Source: VXMO01 sp965205915
GTDB lineage: Bacteria; Chloroflexota; Dehalococcoidia; UBA6926
Direction: 5' to 3'
DNA: 64,000 nt
Assembly (NCBI GenBank): GCA_965205915.1
Contig: OZ242191.1
Location: forward strand, 558,001-622,000
Shown: positions 42,869-50,517 of the stretch, piece by piece
How positions within the stretch are numbered: the stretch's first letter is position 1
Layout: every line of letters starts with the position of its first letter
Position numbers and translations under genes: made by a program
The notes under the pieces: generated by a model
The model's database searches: none
The model's input: the letters and a program-made list of their open reading frames with translations, nothing else
What the model was told of the DNA's origin: nothing

Positions 42869-43279
42869 CTAAAGTTTGGCGACCAGTTTCATCCTGTTCT
42901 TGTTGTCCACGCGGACGTAGGACACGTCATCCATTATCGTTCGAACGATATGCACACCCCACCCCCCGATTCGGCGGTCCATCATTGGTCCTTCCAAATC
43001 GGGCATCGGGGCATCGGCGATAGGGTTGAATGGCCGCCCGTCATCAACGATTTCTATCGTAATCCTGGAATCTTCAGTCTTCACGGAGACCTCGATCAAA
43101 TGCACCGCTTCATCGGTATAGCCGTAGTTCATGATATTGAGAGTCAGTTCTTCCAGGACGAGATTGATTTTGTACACCAGGTCAGGCGACCACCCGCTCT
43201 CTTCACCCAGTACCTCGATTGCGCCGGTTATGCGATCCAGTTCATCGTGTTTCGATTCAATCGTCATCGAAATACCCAC
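42869..43279 (-). CDS. RsbW-like anti-sigma/serine kinase (HATPase)
   Basis: A 136-residue GHKL ATPase: N-box NLVLEELTLNIMNYGY, G1 VDDGRPFNP and G2 GGWGVHIV. In partner switching such proteins bind a sigma factor or phosphorylate a STAS antagonist. Start GTG 43279 (AGGG upstream) or ATG 43267 is possible. It lies between the REC-PP2C phosphatase and the lipoprotein gene. No sigma-factor gene is seen in the window. Confidence 0.85.
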   Translation of the reverse strand: MGISMTIESKHDELDRITGAIEVLGEESGWSPDLVYKINLVLEELTLNIMNYGYTDEAVHLIEVSVKTEDSRITIEIVDDGRPFNPIADAPMPDLEGPMMDRRIGGWGVHIVRTIMDDVSYVRVDNKNRMKLVAKL

Positions 43280-43288
43280 GATGGCGCC

Positions 43289-44497
43289 CTATTCCCTGCG
43301 GAGCACGAGACATGTGATGTCATCATGCTGTGCCGCGGATCCTGCAAACTCCTTGATAACGTCGATTACTGCAAGAGCGGTGCTCCGGGGATCGGTCGGC
43401 GGTGATGTGGCGAAGTGATCACGAACCCGTTGTATCCCCATGGGTTCCTGGGCCTCATTCATGGCCTCTGTCACGCCGTCCGTCACAAATATCACGCTGT
43501 CGCCCGAGGCGACATCAATCGTGTTCTCCATGTACTCATAGTCAGGAGCGACGCCCAGGACGATGCCTTGCGTCAGCGGAAGCTCTTCTGACGATCCGTC
43601 CGCATGGACGAGTAACGGCGGGTTCTCGCCACCGCTCGCATAGGTGAGCCGACCGGATCTTGGATCAAAGACAGAGTAAAGAACCGTCACAAACATGCCG
43701 GTCTCGTTGTCCTCAACCAACATGCTGTTTACTTCCGTCAGAACCTCACCGGGGTGTCCCTTACCGACGGCTGCGCCCTTCAAGAGCGTCCTGGAAGACA
43801 TCATGAAGAGGCCCGCCGCCACTCCCTTGTCGGACACATCTGCCACTACCAATCCCACACGGTCGAACTGGAGCCGCATCAGGTCAAAGAAGTCGCCGCC
43901 GATGTTCCTCGCCGGCCTCATGGTCCCGAAGATTGTGTATCCGTCGCCTTCGGGAAACACGGTTGGCAGGATGGACTGCTGCATGTTCTTGGCAACGTCC
44001 AACTCGTTCTGGAGCGCCACCAAGCGGTCACGAACACTCAACGCGTCACGAAGTTCCTGGATGTGCCGCAGTGTCCGATCAATCGTCACCCGGAGATCAT
44101 CAAAGTCAACGGGTTTCGTGATGAAATCAAACGCGCCGCGATTCATCGCGGTGCGGATATTCTGCATATCTCCGTATGCGGAGATGATGACGGACCGGAT
44201 ATTGGGCTTCGCCTTCGGAATCTCCTGGAGCAGCGTCAGCCCATCCATCTGCGGCATGTTGATGTCGGACAGCACCATATCTATGCTGTCATCCGTTTCC
44301 AGCTCTTTCAGAGCCTCAACGCCGTTATGGGCGAAAACAAAGCTATATCGTCCCGAGCGGATCTCCCGCCGCATACGTTGACGAACAAGAGGCTCAAGAT
44401 CAGGCTCGTCGTCTACAACGAGAATCTTGTAGCTCTTGGGGACGCTTTCCGCCTCCGCTACCTGTTCGGTGTCTTCGCTTGTAACGTCAGTTGTCAT
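43289..44497 (-). CDS. Response regulator with PP2C (SpoIIE/RsbU-like) phosphatase output
   Basis: A 402-residue protein with an N-terminal receiver domain (YKILVVDDEPDL; phospho-acceptor Asp at about 78 in LSDINMP; Lys in ITKPVD), a linking coiled coil, and a C-terminal SpoIIE phosphatase (GGDFFDLMRLQFDRVGLVVADVSDKG; YASGGENPPLLV; VTDGVTE). Phosphorylation by the neighbouring histidine kinase would turn on dephosphorylation of the STAS protein. ATG 44497 has GAGGGA upstream. Confidence 0.94.
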   Translation of the reverse strand: MTTDVTSEDTEQVAEAESVPKSYKILVVDDEPDLEPLVRQRMRREIRSGRYSFVFAHNGVEALKELETDDSIDMVLSDINMPQMDGLTLLQEIPKAKPNIRSVIISAYGDMQNIRTAMNRGAFDFITKPVDFDDLRVTIDRTLRHIQELRDALSVRDRLVALQNELDVAKNMQQSILPTVFPEGDGYTIFGTMRPARNIGGDFFDLMRLQFDRVGLVVADVSDKGVAAGLFMMSSRTLLKGAAVGKGHPGEVLTEVNSMLVEDNETGMFVTVLYSVFDPRSGRLTYASGGENPPLLVHADGSSEELPLTQGIVLGVAPDYEYMENTIDVASGDSVIFVTDGVTEAMNEAQEPMGIQRVRDHFATSPPTDPRSTALAVIDVIKEFAGSAAQHDDITCLVLRRE

Positions 44498-44513
44498 GAG
44501 TGTCCCTCAGGAG

Positions 44514-44556
44514 CTCCTCATTCGCACGATGAGGAGTAGGGCCACTTTGCAGTGGC
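44514..44556 (-). other. Two adjacent hairpins between STAS and REC-PP2C genes
   Basis: CTCCTCAT/ATGAGGAG (44514-44521 with 44529-44536) and GCCACT/AGTGGC (44541-44546 with 44551-44556). Neither is followed by a T tract, so they may be RNA-processing or stability elements that set different levels for the two genes. Confidence 0.45.
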
Positions 44557-44565
44557 TCTGTCACT

Positions 44566-44907
44566 CTATTTTGAGATTGCCGCAGCCGCTTCGGCTCGCG
44601 TCTGGTGAATCGCAATGATGTTGTCGAATCCGCTGATCTTGAACACCTCGCGAATCGGTTCCGTCAATGAGCACAGCGCAAGCTGCCCGCCCTGTCGCTG
44701 TAGTGTCTTGGCAGTCAGCAGAATCACCCGCATACCGGCACTACTGATGTACGACACATTCTCAAAGTCGATGATCAGCGCCTTGTCGTCCGGCTGAATC
44801 ACCTTCTCTAGCGCCGCCTGGAACTCCTGCGCGCTTCCGCTATCAATTCGGCCTTCCGTCTTGGCGACGACGGTTACCTGGTCCCTCTCGGCATCGACTT
44901 TTAACAC
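44566..44907 (-). CDS. STAS-domain anti-sigma factor antagonist (RsbV-like)
   Basis: A 113-residue single-domain protein. Strand-helix pattern with ALIIDFENVSYISSAGMRVILLTAKTL; the phosphorylated serine should be S55 or S56. This is the likely substrate of the adjacent RsbW-like kinase and PP2C phosphatase. First gene of the minus-strand signalling operon; the 190-bp region upstream to tRNA-Leu holds nothing recognisable. Confidence 0.92.
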   Translation of the reverse strand: MLKVDAERDQVTVVAKTEGRIDSGSAQEFQAALEKVIQPDDKALIIDFENVSYISSAGMRVILLTAKTLQRQGGQLALCSLTEPIREVFKISGFDNIIAIHQTRAEAAAAISK

Positions 44908-45101
44908 GGTGACCTCCCCCGGTATCCATCTAAACTATCGGTAGTATGCCATACCCCTGAGAACGCGACTAGCCGAATCCACCACGTTTCTTCGTCTTTC
45001 ACGCTTCCGTTTCATCATGCCTATGTAAACCGTTTCCCGCAACCGCGAACACGGCAATCCCGCGGCCTTTCATCTGTCGCATAATAGCTGGGACGGTCCT
45101 T

Positions 45102-45187
45102 GCCGAAGTGGCGGAATGGCAGACGCGACGGTCTCAAACACCGTTGGGGGCAACCCCGTGTCGGTTCGACTCCGACCTTCGGCACCA
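45102..45187 (+). tRNA. tRNA-Leu (CAA)
   Basis: GCCGAAG pairs with CTTCGGC. The anticodon loop CTCAAAC gives CAA, a long variable arm TGGGGGCAACCCCG is present, and CCA is at 45185-45187. Confidence 0.96.
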
Positions 45188-45253
45188 TTTCATTTGATTG
45201 GGATGCGTTATGGGCTCTCCCACCTATACTGAACAGACGCATCGCGCCAACCT

Positions 45254-45327
45254 TGCCCGGTGGTGCAGCGGTAGCACAGAGGACTTTGGATCCTCTGACC
45301 CAGGTTCGAATCCTGGCCGGGCAGCCA
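45254..45327 (+). tRNA. tRNA-Gln (TTG)
   Basis: TGCCCGG pairs with CCGGGCA, the anticodon loop CTTTGGA gives TTG, and CCA is encoded at 45325-45327. The epimerase gene begins about 34 bp further. Confidence 0.96.
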
Positions 45328-45360
45328 ACCAGATTTCAGGGCCGCACAGGGAGGTTCGCC

Positions 45361-46350
45361 ATCGCCTCGGACGACGATTCCGGTCAGCCCAAGGCCCTCG
45401 TCACGGGCGGCGCGGGCTTTATCGGCGCGCATCTCGTCGAGCGGCTGCTGGATAGCGGCTACAACGTGACCGTCGTCGACAACCTCTCATCGGCCGCCTC
45501 TCCCGAGGAGGCGACAAACGATTCCTCATTGCGCCGCATCGACATCGCAGACCGCACGCTCGCGGACATCTTTGCGGAATCGAGGCCGGATGTCGTCTTT
45601 CACCTCGCTGCCCAAATATCCGTCACCCGCTCGATGCGCGATCCGGACGCCGATGTCCATGCCAACGTCGTGGGTGGAATCAACGTCCTGCAACAGTGCG
45701 CGCGCTTTGGCGTCCGCCGTATCGTGCTCTTCTCGACCGGCGGCGCGCTCTACGGCGAACCCGAGTACCTGCCCTGCGATGAGTCGCACCCAATCAGACC
45801 CCTATCCGTCTATGGCGCAAGCAAGTTCGCCCTTGAGCACTACACGCGCATCATCGCCGAGGCGAATGGCATCGACTACACAATCCTCCGCCCCGGAAAC
45901 GTCTACGGCCCCGGCCAGGACCCACACGGCGAGGCCGGCGTCGTTGCCATATTTGCCCTGAGAATGTTGGCCGGCCAGGACATCACCATCTACGGCGATG
46001 GCCAGCAGGAGCGGGATCTGTTCTACGTCAGCGATGTCGTTGACGCCGCAATGGCCGCCGCGCGTCCCGATGCTCCCTCTTCCGGAACATTCAATGTCGC
46101 AAGCGGCGGGCCCACGTCCGTGAACGACATCTTCTCCCTGCTCGCGGGGGAGACCGGCTACGATCGCGCGCCGGTCTACGTCCCCGAGCGGCCCGGCGAG
46201 GTTCGCCGCATCTATCTGGATATCAGGAGGGCTCGTCAGGAGCTCGGATGGGAGCCCCGCGTCGAACTCCGTGAGGGTATCGCCCGCACCGTCGCCGCGC
46301 TGCGTGGCCAAATGGCGGAGCGTCCCAAAGCCGGGTCAACAACCGACTAG
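45361..46350 (+). CDS. NAD-dependent epimerase/dehydratase (UDP-sugar epimerase-like)
   Basis: Extended SDR of about 330 residues: NAD motif ALVTGGAGFIGAHLVERLL, catalytic tyrosine in YGASKFALEHY (YxxxK) and FSTGGALYGEP before it. Likely interconverts nucleotide sugars for cell-surface glycans. The frame remains open through both upstream tRNAs, but coding must begin after them. No ATG, GTG or TTG fits; a GGGAGG ribosome binding site stands six bases before ATC at 45361, suggesting a rare ATC start or a sequencing error of ATG. Confidence 0.88.
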   Translation: MASDDDSGQPKALVTGGAGFIGAHLVERLLDSGYNVTVVDNLSSAASPEEATNDSSLRRIDIADRTLADIFAESRPDVVFHLAAQISVTRSMRDPDADVHANVVGGINVLQQCARFGVRRIVLFSTGGALYGEPEYLPCDESHPIRPLSVYGASKFALEHYTRIIAEANGIDYTILRPGNVYGPGQDPHGEAGVVAIFALRMLAGQDITIYGDGQQERDLFYVSDVVDAAMAAARPDAPSSGTFNVASGGPTSVNDIFSLLAGETGYDRAPVYVPERPGEVRRIYLDIRRARQELGWEPRVELREGIARTVAALRGQMAERPKAGSTTD

Positions 46351-46364
46351 AGCAGGATCACGAC

Positions 46365-47291
46365 TTGAGACACAGTACTGACATGCCCCCATCTATACCG
46401 CCGCCCGGTCAACCCACCGCGCTCCTCCAACGACTACGCGATGGCGAGTTCATCACGACGGTCGAAGTCCATCCGCCACGCGGATTCGCCCTCGCCAACA
46501 CCCTGGACAGCCTCAAATCGCTCCTGGAAAAAGTCCACATTGATGCGTTTAACGCGACCGATGTCCCGCTCGCGCAGGCCCGCATGAGCGCCGTCGCTCT
46601 AAGCGTCCTCCTGCAACAGCACACGGGGGTGGAGGCCATCCTTCACGCCGCCACGCGCAACCGGAATGTCCTTGCGCTACACTCAGACCTCATCGGCGCC
46701 CACGCCCTCAACGTCCGTAATGTCTACGTGTTTCGCGGCGATAACCCATCCATCGGCGACTACCCTGACGCGAGTAGCCTGTCGGACGTGACATCGTCCC
46801 AATTCATAGGCGCACTCAGCCGGTTGAACGCGGGCGAGGAGGTGGCGGGGCACAGCCTGCCTGAGCCTGCCTCATTCGCCATCGCCTGCGCGCTCAGCCC
46901 CAACGCGCCGAATATCGATGAAGAACTGGCCAGCCTGGAACGCAAGGTTGATGCCGGGGCGCATTACGTGATCACGCAGACCGTCTTTGATCCCGAGCCT
47001 GTCCGCCGCTACCATGACCGGCTCGGCGGATTCCCTCTGCCCGTCGTGCTCGGCGTCCTGCCACTGCAGAGCGCCCGCCATGCCGAGTTCCTGCACAACA
47101 ACGTTCCCGGTATGCTCATTCCCGAACCGACAAGACGACGGCTGCGAGAAGCGGGTGAAAACGGACGCGCCGAGGGAGCTGCCATTGCGCGGGAATTGAT
47201 TGATGACGTACGCGGCATGGTCGCCGGCGTCTACATGATTCCCTCGTTCGGACGATATGAGGTTGTGGCCGATGTTCTGGCCGGCGATTAG
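46365..47291 (+). CDS. metF: Methylenetetrahydrofolate reductase family protein
   Basis: A TIM-barrel flavoprotein reducing methylenetetrahydrofolate to methyl-THF. The 308-residue product shows TVEVHPPRGF at the N terminus, HAATRNRNVLALHSDLIGAHALNVRNVYVFRGDNPSIGDYPD, and VDAGAHYVITQTVFDPEPVRRY. TTG 46365 has AGGA seven bases upstream; ATG 46383 is an alternative. It follows the epimerase gene by 14 bp. Confidence 0.88.
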   Translation: MRHSTDMPPSIPPPGQPTALLQRLRDGEFITTVEVHPPRGFALANTLDSLKSLLEKVHIDAFNATDVPLAQARMSAVALSVLLQQHTGVEAILHAATRNRNVLALHSDLIGAHALNVRNVYVFRGDNPSIGDYPDASSLSDVTSSQFIGALSRLNAGEEVAGHSLPEPASFAIACALSPNAPNIDEELASLERKVDAGAHYVITQTVFDPEPVRRYHDRLGGFPLPVVLGVLPLQSARHAEFLHNNVPGMLIPEPTRRRLREAGENGRAEGAAIARELIDDVRGMVAGVYMIPSFGRYEVVADVLAGD

Positions 47292-47299
47292 TTGAACGC

Positions 47300-47815
47300 T
47301 CAGAAAGTCATGAGCGCGTGGATCGGGTAATTTCCCAACCGTTCACGCCCTGACAAGTCAGTCAGTTCGATCAACACAGCGGCCCCGACCGTTATGCCGC
47401 CCGCCTTCTTCACCAGGTCTTCCGCTGCCTTGAGCGTGCCACCGGTTGCGAGCACATCGTCCACAAGGACGACACGTTGTCCGGGCAGAATGCCATCCTC
47501 GTGGATCTCAACCTGGGCCGTTCCGTACTCAAGCGCGTACTCGACACTTAGGGTGCGAAAGGGCAGCTTGCCAACCTTGCGCACAGGCGTCAATGCGATG
47601 CCCAACTGATGAGCGATGGGAGCGCCAAAGAAGTACCCGCGCGCTTCCACCGCCACAATCACGTCGGCGGAAAACGGCTCAATTGATCGGGCCATACCGT
47701 TGACTGCCCACGCGAAGCCGCTGGGATTGTGCAACAACGGCGTGATGTCTCGGAAGAGAATGCCCTGTTCAGGAAAATCAGCAATCTCGCGTATCAGATG
47801 GTCGTAATCAGACAT
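47300..47815 (-). CDS. apt: Adenine phosphoribosyltransferase
   Basis: Salvages adenine to AMP using PRPP. ATG 47815 is chosen, with a G-rich Shine-Dalgarno-like run six bases upstream; the product has 171 residues. Family features: DHLIREIADFPEQGILFRDITPLL at the N terminus, VAVEARGYFFGAPIAHQLG and the PRPP site VVLVDDVLATGGTLKAAEDLV. Convergent with metF and divergent from glmU. Confidence 0.95.
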   Translation of the reverse strand: MSDYDHLIREIADFPEQGILFRDITPLLHNPSGFAWAVNGMARSIEPFSADVIVAVEARGYFFGAPIAHQLGIALTPVRKVGKLPFRTLSVEYALEYGTAQVEIHEDGILPGQRVVLVDDVLATGGTLKAAEDLVKKAGGITVGAAVLIELTDLSGRERLGNYPIHALMTF

Positions 47816-47889
47816 GTATGCCCCCGCTCGGTGTGTATCATCCATCGTGTCACGTAGAGGATAGTTCGCTCAACCACCCTGGGGGATAG

Positions 47890-49254
47890 ATGACAATGAA
47901 TCAGACCGCAAGAGCAAACGGGACGTGGGCGGCAATCATACTCGCCGCGGGCCGCGGAACACGCATGGCAACAACACGTCCCAAGCTGTTACATCCGGTA
48001 GGCGGGGTACCCATGATCAATCGCGTCCTCAATGCCGTCGGAGACGCGGGCGTCACCGACACGACCATCGTCCGCGATCCGTCCCCCACCCTGCCGTCCA
48101 CCCTCGGCCTTATCTACCCTTACATAATCCAACCCACTCCCAACGGCACCGGCGATGCGCTCCGAGCGCTCTTTGAGGCCGCCACACCCGGCTCCGACAC
48201 CTTGCTCGTCCTCAACGCCGATCTCCCGCTCATCACCGCCGAGTCCCTGCTGGCGCTTCAGCGCGTCCACGAATCTGAACCCGATGCCGTCCTCACTTTC
48301 CTGACCTTTGACGCCCCTGCTGATTCCGATGCCGGCCGCATCCTCCGTTCTGCCGACGCCGCAGTTCAGGAGATCATCGAGACCACGGGCCCCCGTCACG
48401 GCGACGCCCCCACTGAGTCCAACGTCGGCGTGTACGCCATTGACGTCGCATGGGCACGGGAAGCCCTGCCCCGCCTCCCTCTCCACGACAACGGCGAATA
48501 CTACATCACAGACCTCGTGGCGATGGCAGTGGCGGACGGACATCCGGTTCAGGCAATCGCCTTGGGCAGTTCCGATGAGGCAATCGGCGTGAATACCCTC
48601 GTCGACTTGGCCAAAGCGGAGCAGGTGGCCCGCCGCCGCGCGCTCGAAGCCCTGATGTTGTCCGGCGTCACCATCCAGGACCCCGCCTCCACGTACATCG
48701 ACGACGCTGTCAGCATCGCACCGAATACCGTCATCCATCCCAACACGCATATCTACGGCAAGTCCGTCATCGGCGCGGCCTCCGACATTGGTCCCGATGC
48801 GCACATTGCGGACTCCATCGTCGGTGAGCGTTGCTCCGTTCGCGCCTCCTGGCTGGACGGTGTCACTCTTGAAAACGGTGTCTCCGTGGGCCCGTTCGCC
48901 CGCCTCCGTCCCGATACACACATCGGAGAGGACACGCACATCGGCAGCTTTGGCGAAATCAAGGCAAGCCGCTTCGGACGCAGCGTGGCGATGGGACATT
49001 TCGGCTACGTCGGCGATTCAGAGATAGGCGACGACGTGAACATCGGCGCGGGGGCGGTCACGTGCAACTACGACGGCGTGGACAAGCACCGCACCATGGT
49101 TGGCGACAACGCGTTCATCGGCAGCGGCAGCATGTTGGTCGCGCCCGTTGAGATTGGCGCAGGCGCTTACACGGCGGCGGGATCAGTTGTCACGAAGAAC
49201 GTGGCCGCAGGCACGACTGTGGCCGGCGTCCCTGCCAAGCCTATACGCCGCTAA
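47890..49254 (+). CDS. glmU: Bifunctional UDP-GlcNAc pyrophosphorylase / glucosamine-1-phosphate acetyltransferase
   Basis: Makes UDP-N-acetylglucosamine for peptidoglycan. The 454-residue protein has the uridyltransferase signature ILAAGRGTRMATTRPKLLHPVGG at about 17-39, SNVGVYAIDVAW in the middle and a left-handed beta-helix of hexapeptide repeats from about 255. The acetyltransferase active site YDGVDKHRTMVGDNAFIGSGS is present. Start ATG 47890 or 47896. Its last 14 bases overlap the convergent UppP-like gene. Confidence 0.95.
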   Translation: MTMNQTARANGTWAAIILAAGRGTRMATTRPKLLHPVGGVPMINRVLNAVGDAGVTDTTIVRDPSPTLPSTLGLIYPYIIQPTPNGTGDALRALFEAATPGSDTLLVLNADLPLITAESLLALQRVHESEPDAVLTFLTFDAPADSDAGRILRSADAAVQEIIETTGPRHGDAPTESNVGVYAIDVAWAREALPRLPLHDNGEYYITDLVAMAVADGHPVQAIALGSSDEAIGVNTLVDLAKAEQVARRRALEALMLSGVTIQDPASTYIDDAVSIAPNTVIHPNTHIYGKSVIGAASDIGPDAHIADSIVGERCSVRASWLDGVTLENGVSVGPFARLRPDTHIGEDTHIGSFGEIKASRFGRSVAMGHFGYVGDSEIGDDVNIGAGAVTCNYDGVDKHRTMVGDNAFIGSGSMLVAPVEIGAGAYTAAGSVVTKNVAAGTTVAGVPAKPIRR

Positions 49255-50035
49255 CCAGCCCGAGAACGGCCCCTACCGCCACCACGCCGCCTGTCACGGC
49301 AACGAATGGCGCGAGTTTCACGCGGCTCGCCCACGCGAGAACCGTCCGAATAGCGACGGCTCCTACCGCCGCCGCCGTCACTAACCCTATGACGGCGGGT
49401 AGGCCAAACTCCATGTCCGACGCAAACAACGCAAGCGCCCCCGCGCCCAGGCTCGCCGGGATGCCCATCAGCACGCTCAGAATCACCGCCTCACGATGAG
49501 TGGAACCCCGCGCTAACAGCGTCGCCACCGTCAGTCCCGTCCGACTCAAACCCGGAATAACCGCGAGCCCCTGCGCCGCACCAACGAGGACGGCGTCTGC
49601 CAAATCAACATTTTGCCTGGCCCGCAGTCCTTCCGTTCGGCGACGAATAACCCACGCCGTCACCAGCATCGCAACGCCAATGACGACCATGATCACCGCG
49701 CCAAACCTATCCGCCGCCTCTCCAAGCACAAGAAATAGCGGCACACCAACCACGCCCGTCACCACAGTGCTCAGGACCAGGAATGGAACGGGTTGTGGTA
49801 GTGACCGGGGCGTCGCTGCTGCCTCGCGGAGAATCTCGATAATCTCGCCGCGCAGAGCTCCTGTCGCGGAAACCGCCGTCCCGACGTGCAGCCACAGCGC
49901 GATTGCAATTGCATCGGAGGCTGAGACGCCATCAAGCCATGTCGCCGCAACTGAAACGACACCCTGAGAACTAACAGGGATCCACTCAGTGATTCCCTGG
50001 ATAACGCCGAGAAGAAAGGCAGACCAAGCGGACAC
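49241..50035 (-). CDS. Undecaprenyl-diphosphatase (UppP/BacA) family protein
   Basis: A 264-residue polytopic phosphatase expected to recycle undecaprenyl pyrophosphate. Two family motifs are visible: GVIQGITEWIPVSSQGVV near the N terminus and PGLSRTGLTVATLLARG in the middle. Both deviate from the bacterial consensus (PVSSSGHL and PGxSRSG): the motif His is replaced by Val. This variant resembles forms I recall from archaea. So function is likely but substrate preference is uncertain. Confidence 0.78.
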   Translation of the reverse strand: MSAWSAFLLGVIQGITEWIPVSSQGVVSVAATWLDGVSASDAIAIALWLHVGTAVSATGALRGEIIEILREAAATPRSLPQPVPFLVLSTVVTGVVGVPLFLVLGEAADRFGAVIMVVIGVAMLVTAWVIRRRTEGLRARQNVDLADAVLVGAAQGLAVIPGLSRTGLTVATLLARGSTHREAVILSVLMGIPASLGAGALALFASDMEFGLPAVIGLVTAAAVGAVAIRTVLAWASRVKLAPFVAVTGGVVAVGAVLGLVSGV

Positions 50036-50107
50036 AGCAACCCCCTGTTGATTGTAGGGGGCGGGGCGCCCTCACCCCAGCCCCGTCATTGCCGCCTCAC
50101 CCCCGTC

Positions 50108-50193
50108 ATTCCCGCGAACGCGGGAATCTTAGCCCCCATTGCGCCCATCAACCTCTGTATCGCCCTTCCCCTCATTCCGGCGCAGGCCGGAAT
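50108..50193. repeat. Two REP-like palindromes
   Basis: ATTCCCGCGAACGCGGGAAT (50108-50127) and ATTCCGGCGCAGGCCGGAAT (50174-50193). Both are preceded by GTC or CTC, i.e. the orientation of the copy at 2071. They lie in the gap between the UppP-like gene and the methyltransferase remnant; nothing else is recognisable there. Confidence 0.8.
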
Positions 50194-50328
50194 CCATCCC
50201 GCCACACGCAGGGTGGCCACAAAGTCCCCTCCCCCTTGCCGGGGGACGGCTAGGTGTACTTCTCAGGGACGTTGTTGACAGGTTGGCGGGGGAGGTCCCG
50301 CGTCAGCACGGGTGGGGGTGGCTACGCC

Positions 50329-50502
50329 CTAAAGCAAAGGCTGGGATGAGGGTTGGCTCCGGCGTTGGCCGGGAGGCCGGCGGAAGGGCGGATCGAGGTA
50401 GATGAGATCGACGGACTCGTTCGGGATGTGCTCCCGCATGATGGGGAGGTTGTCTCCGAAGTGGAGTTTGTTGGTGTGGGTGGGGGTTGGTGGGGGGGTC
50501 AT
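50329..50502 (-). pseudogene. N-terminal remnant of a site-specific DNA methyltransferase
   Basis: From ATG 50502 the minus strand encodes NKLHFGDNLPIMREHIPNES then VDLIYLDPPF, the classic start of beta-class adenine methyltransferases with catalytic motif DPPF. Directly after the motif the sequence becomes Pro/Arg-rich and stops (TAG at 50329) after 57 residues. The expected continuation (SAM-binding and target domains) is missing, and repeat sequence follows. It begins 16 bp after the stop of the KAP NTPase, so the two may once have formed an operon. Confidence 0.72.
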
Positions 50503-50517
50503 GGGGTAAGTATGCGC

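Noticed and set aside
45100..45360. N-terminal extension of the epimerase through tRNA-Leu and tRNA-Gln
   Set aside because: Both tRNAs are complete; coding through them is not credible.
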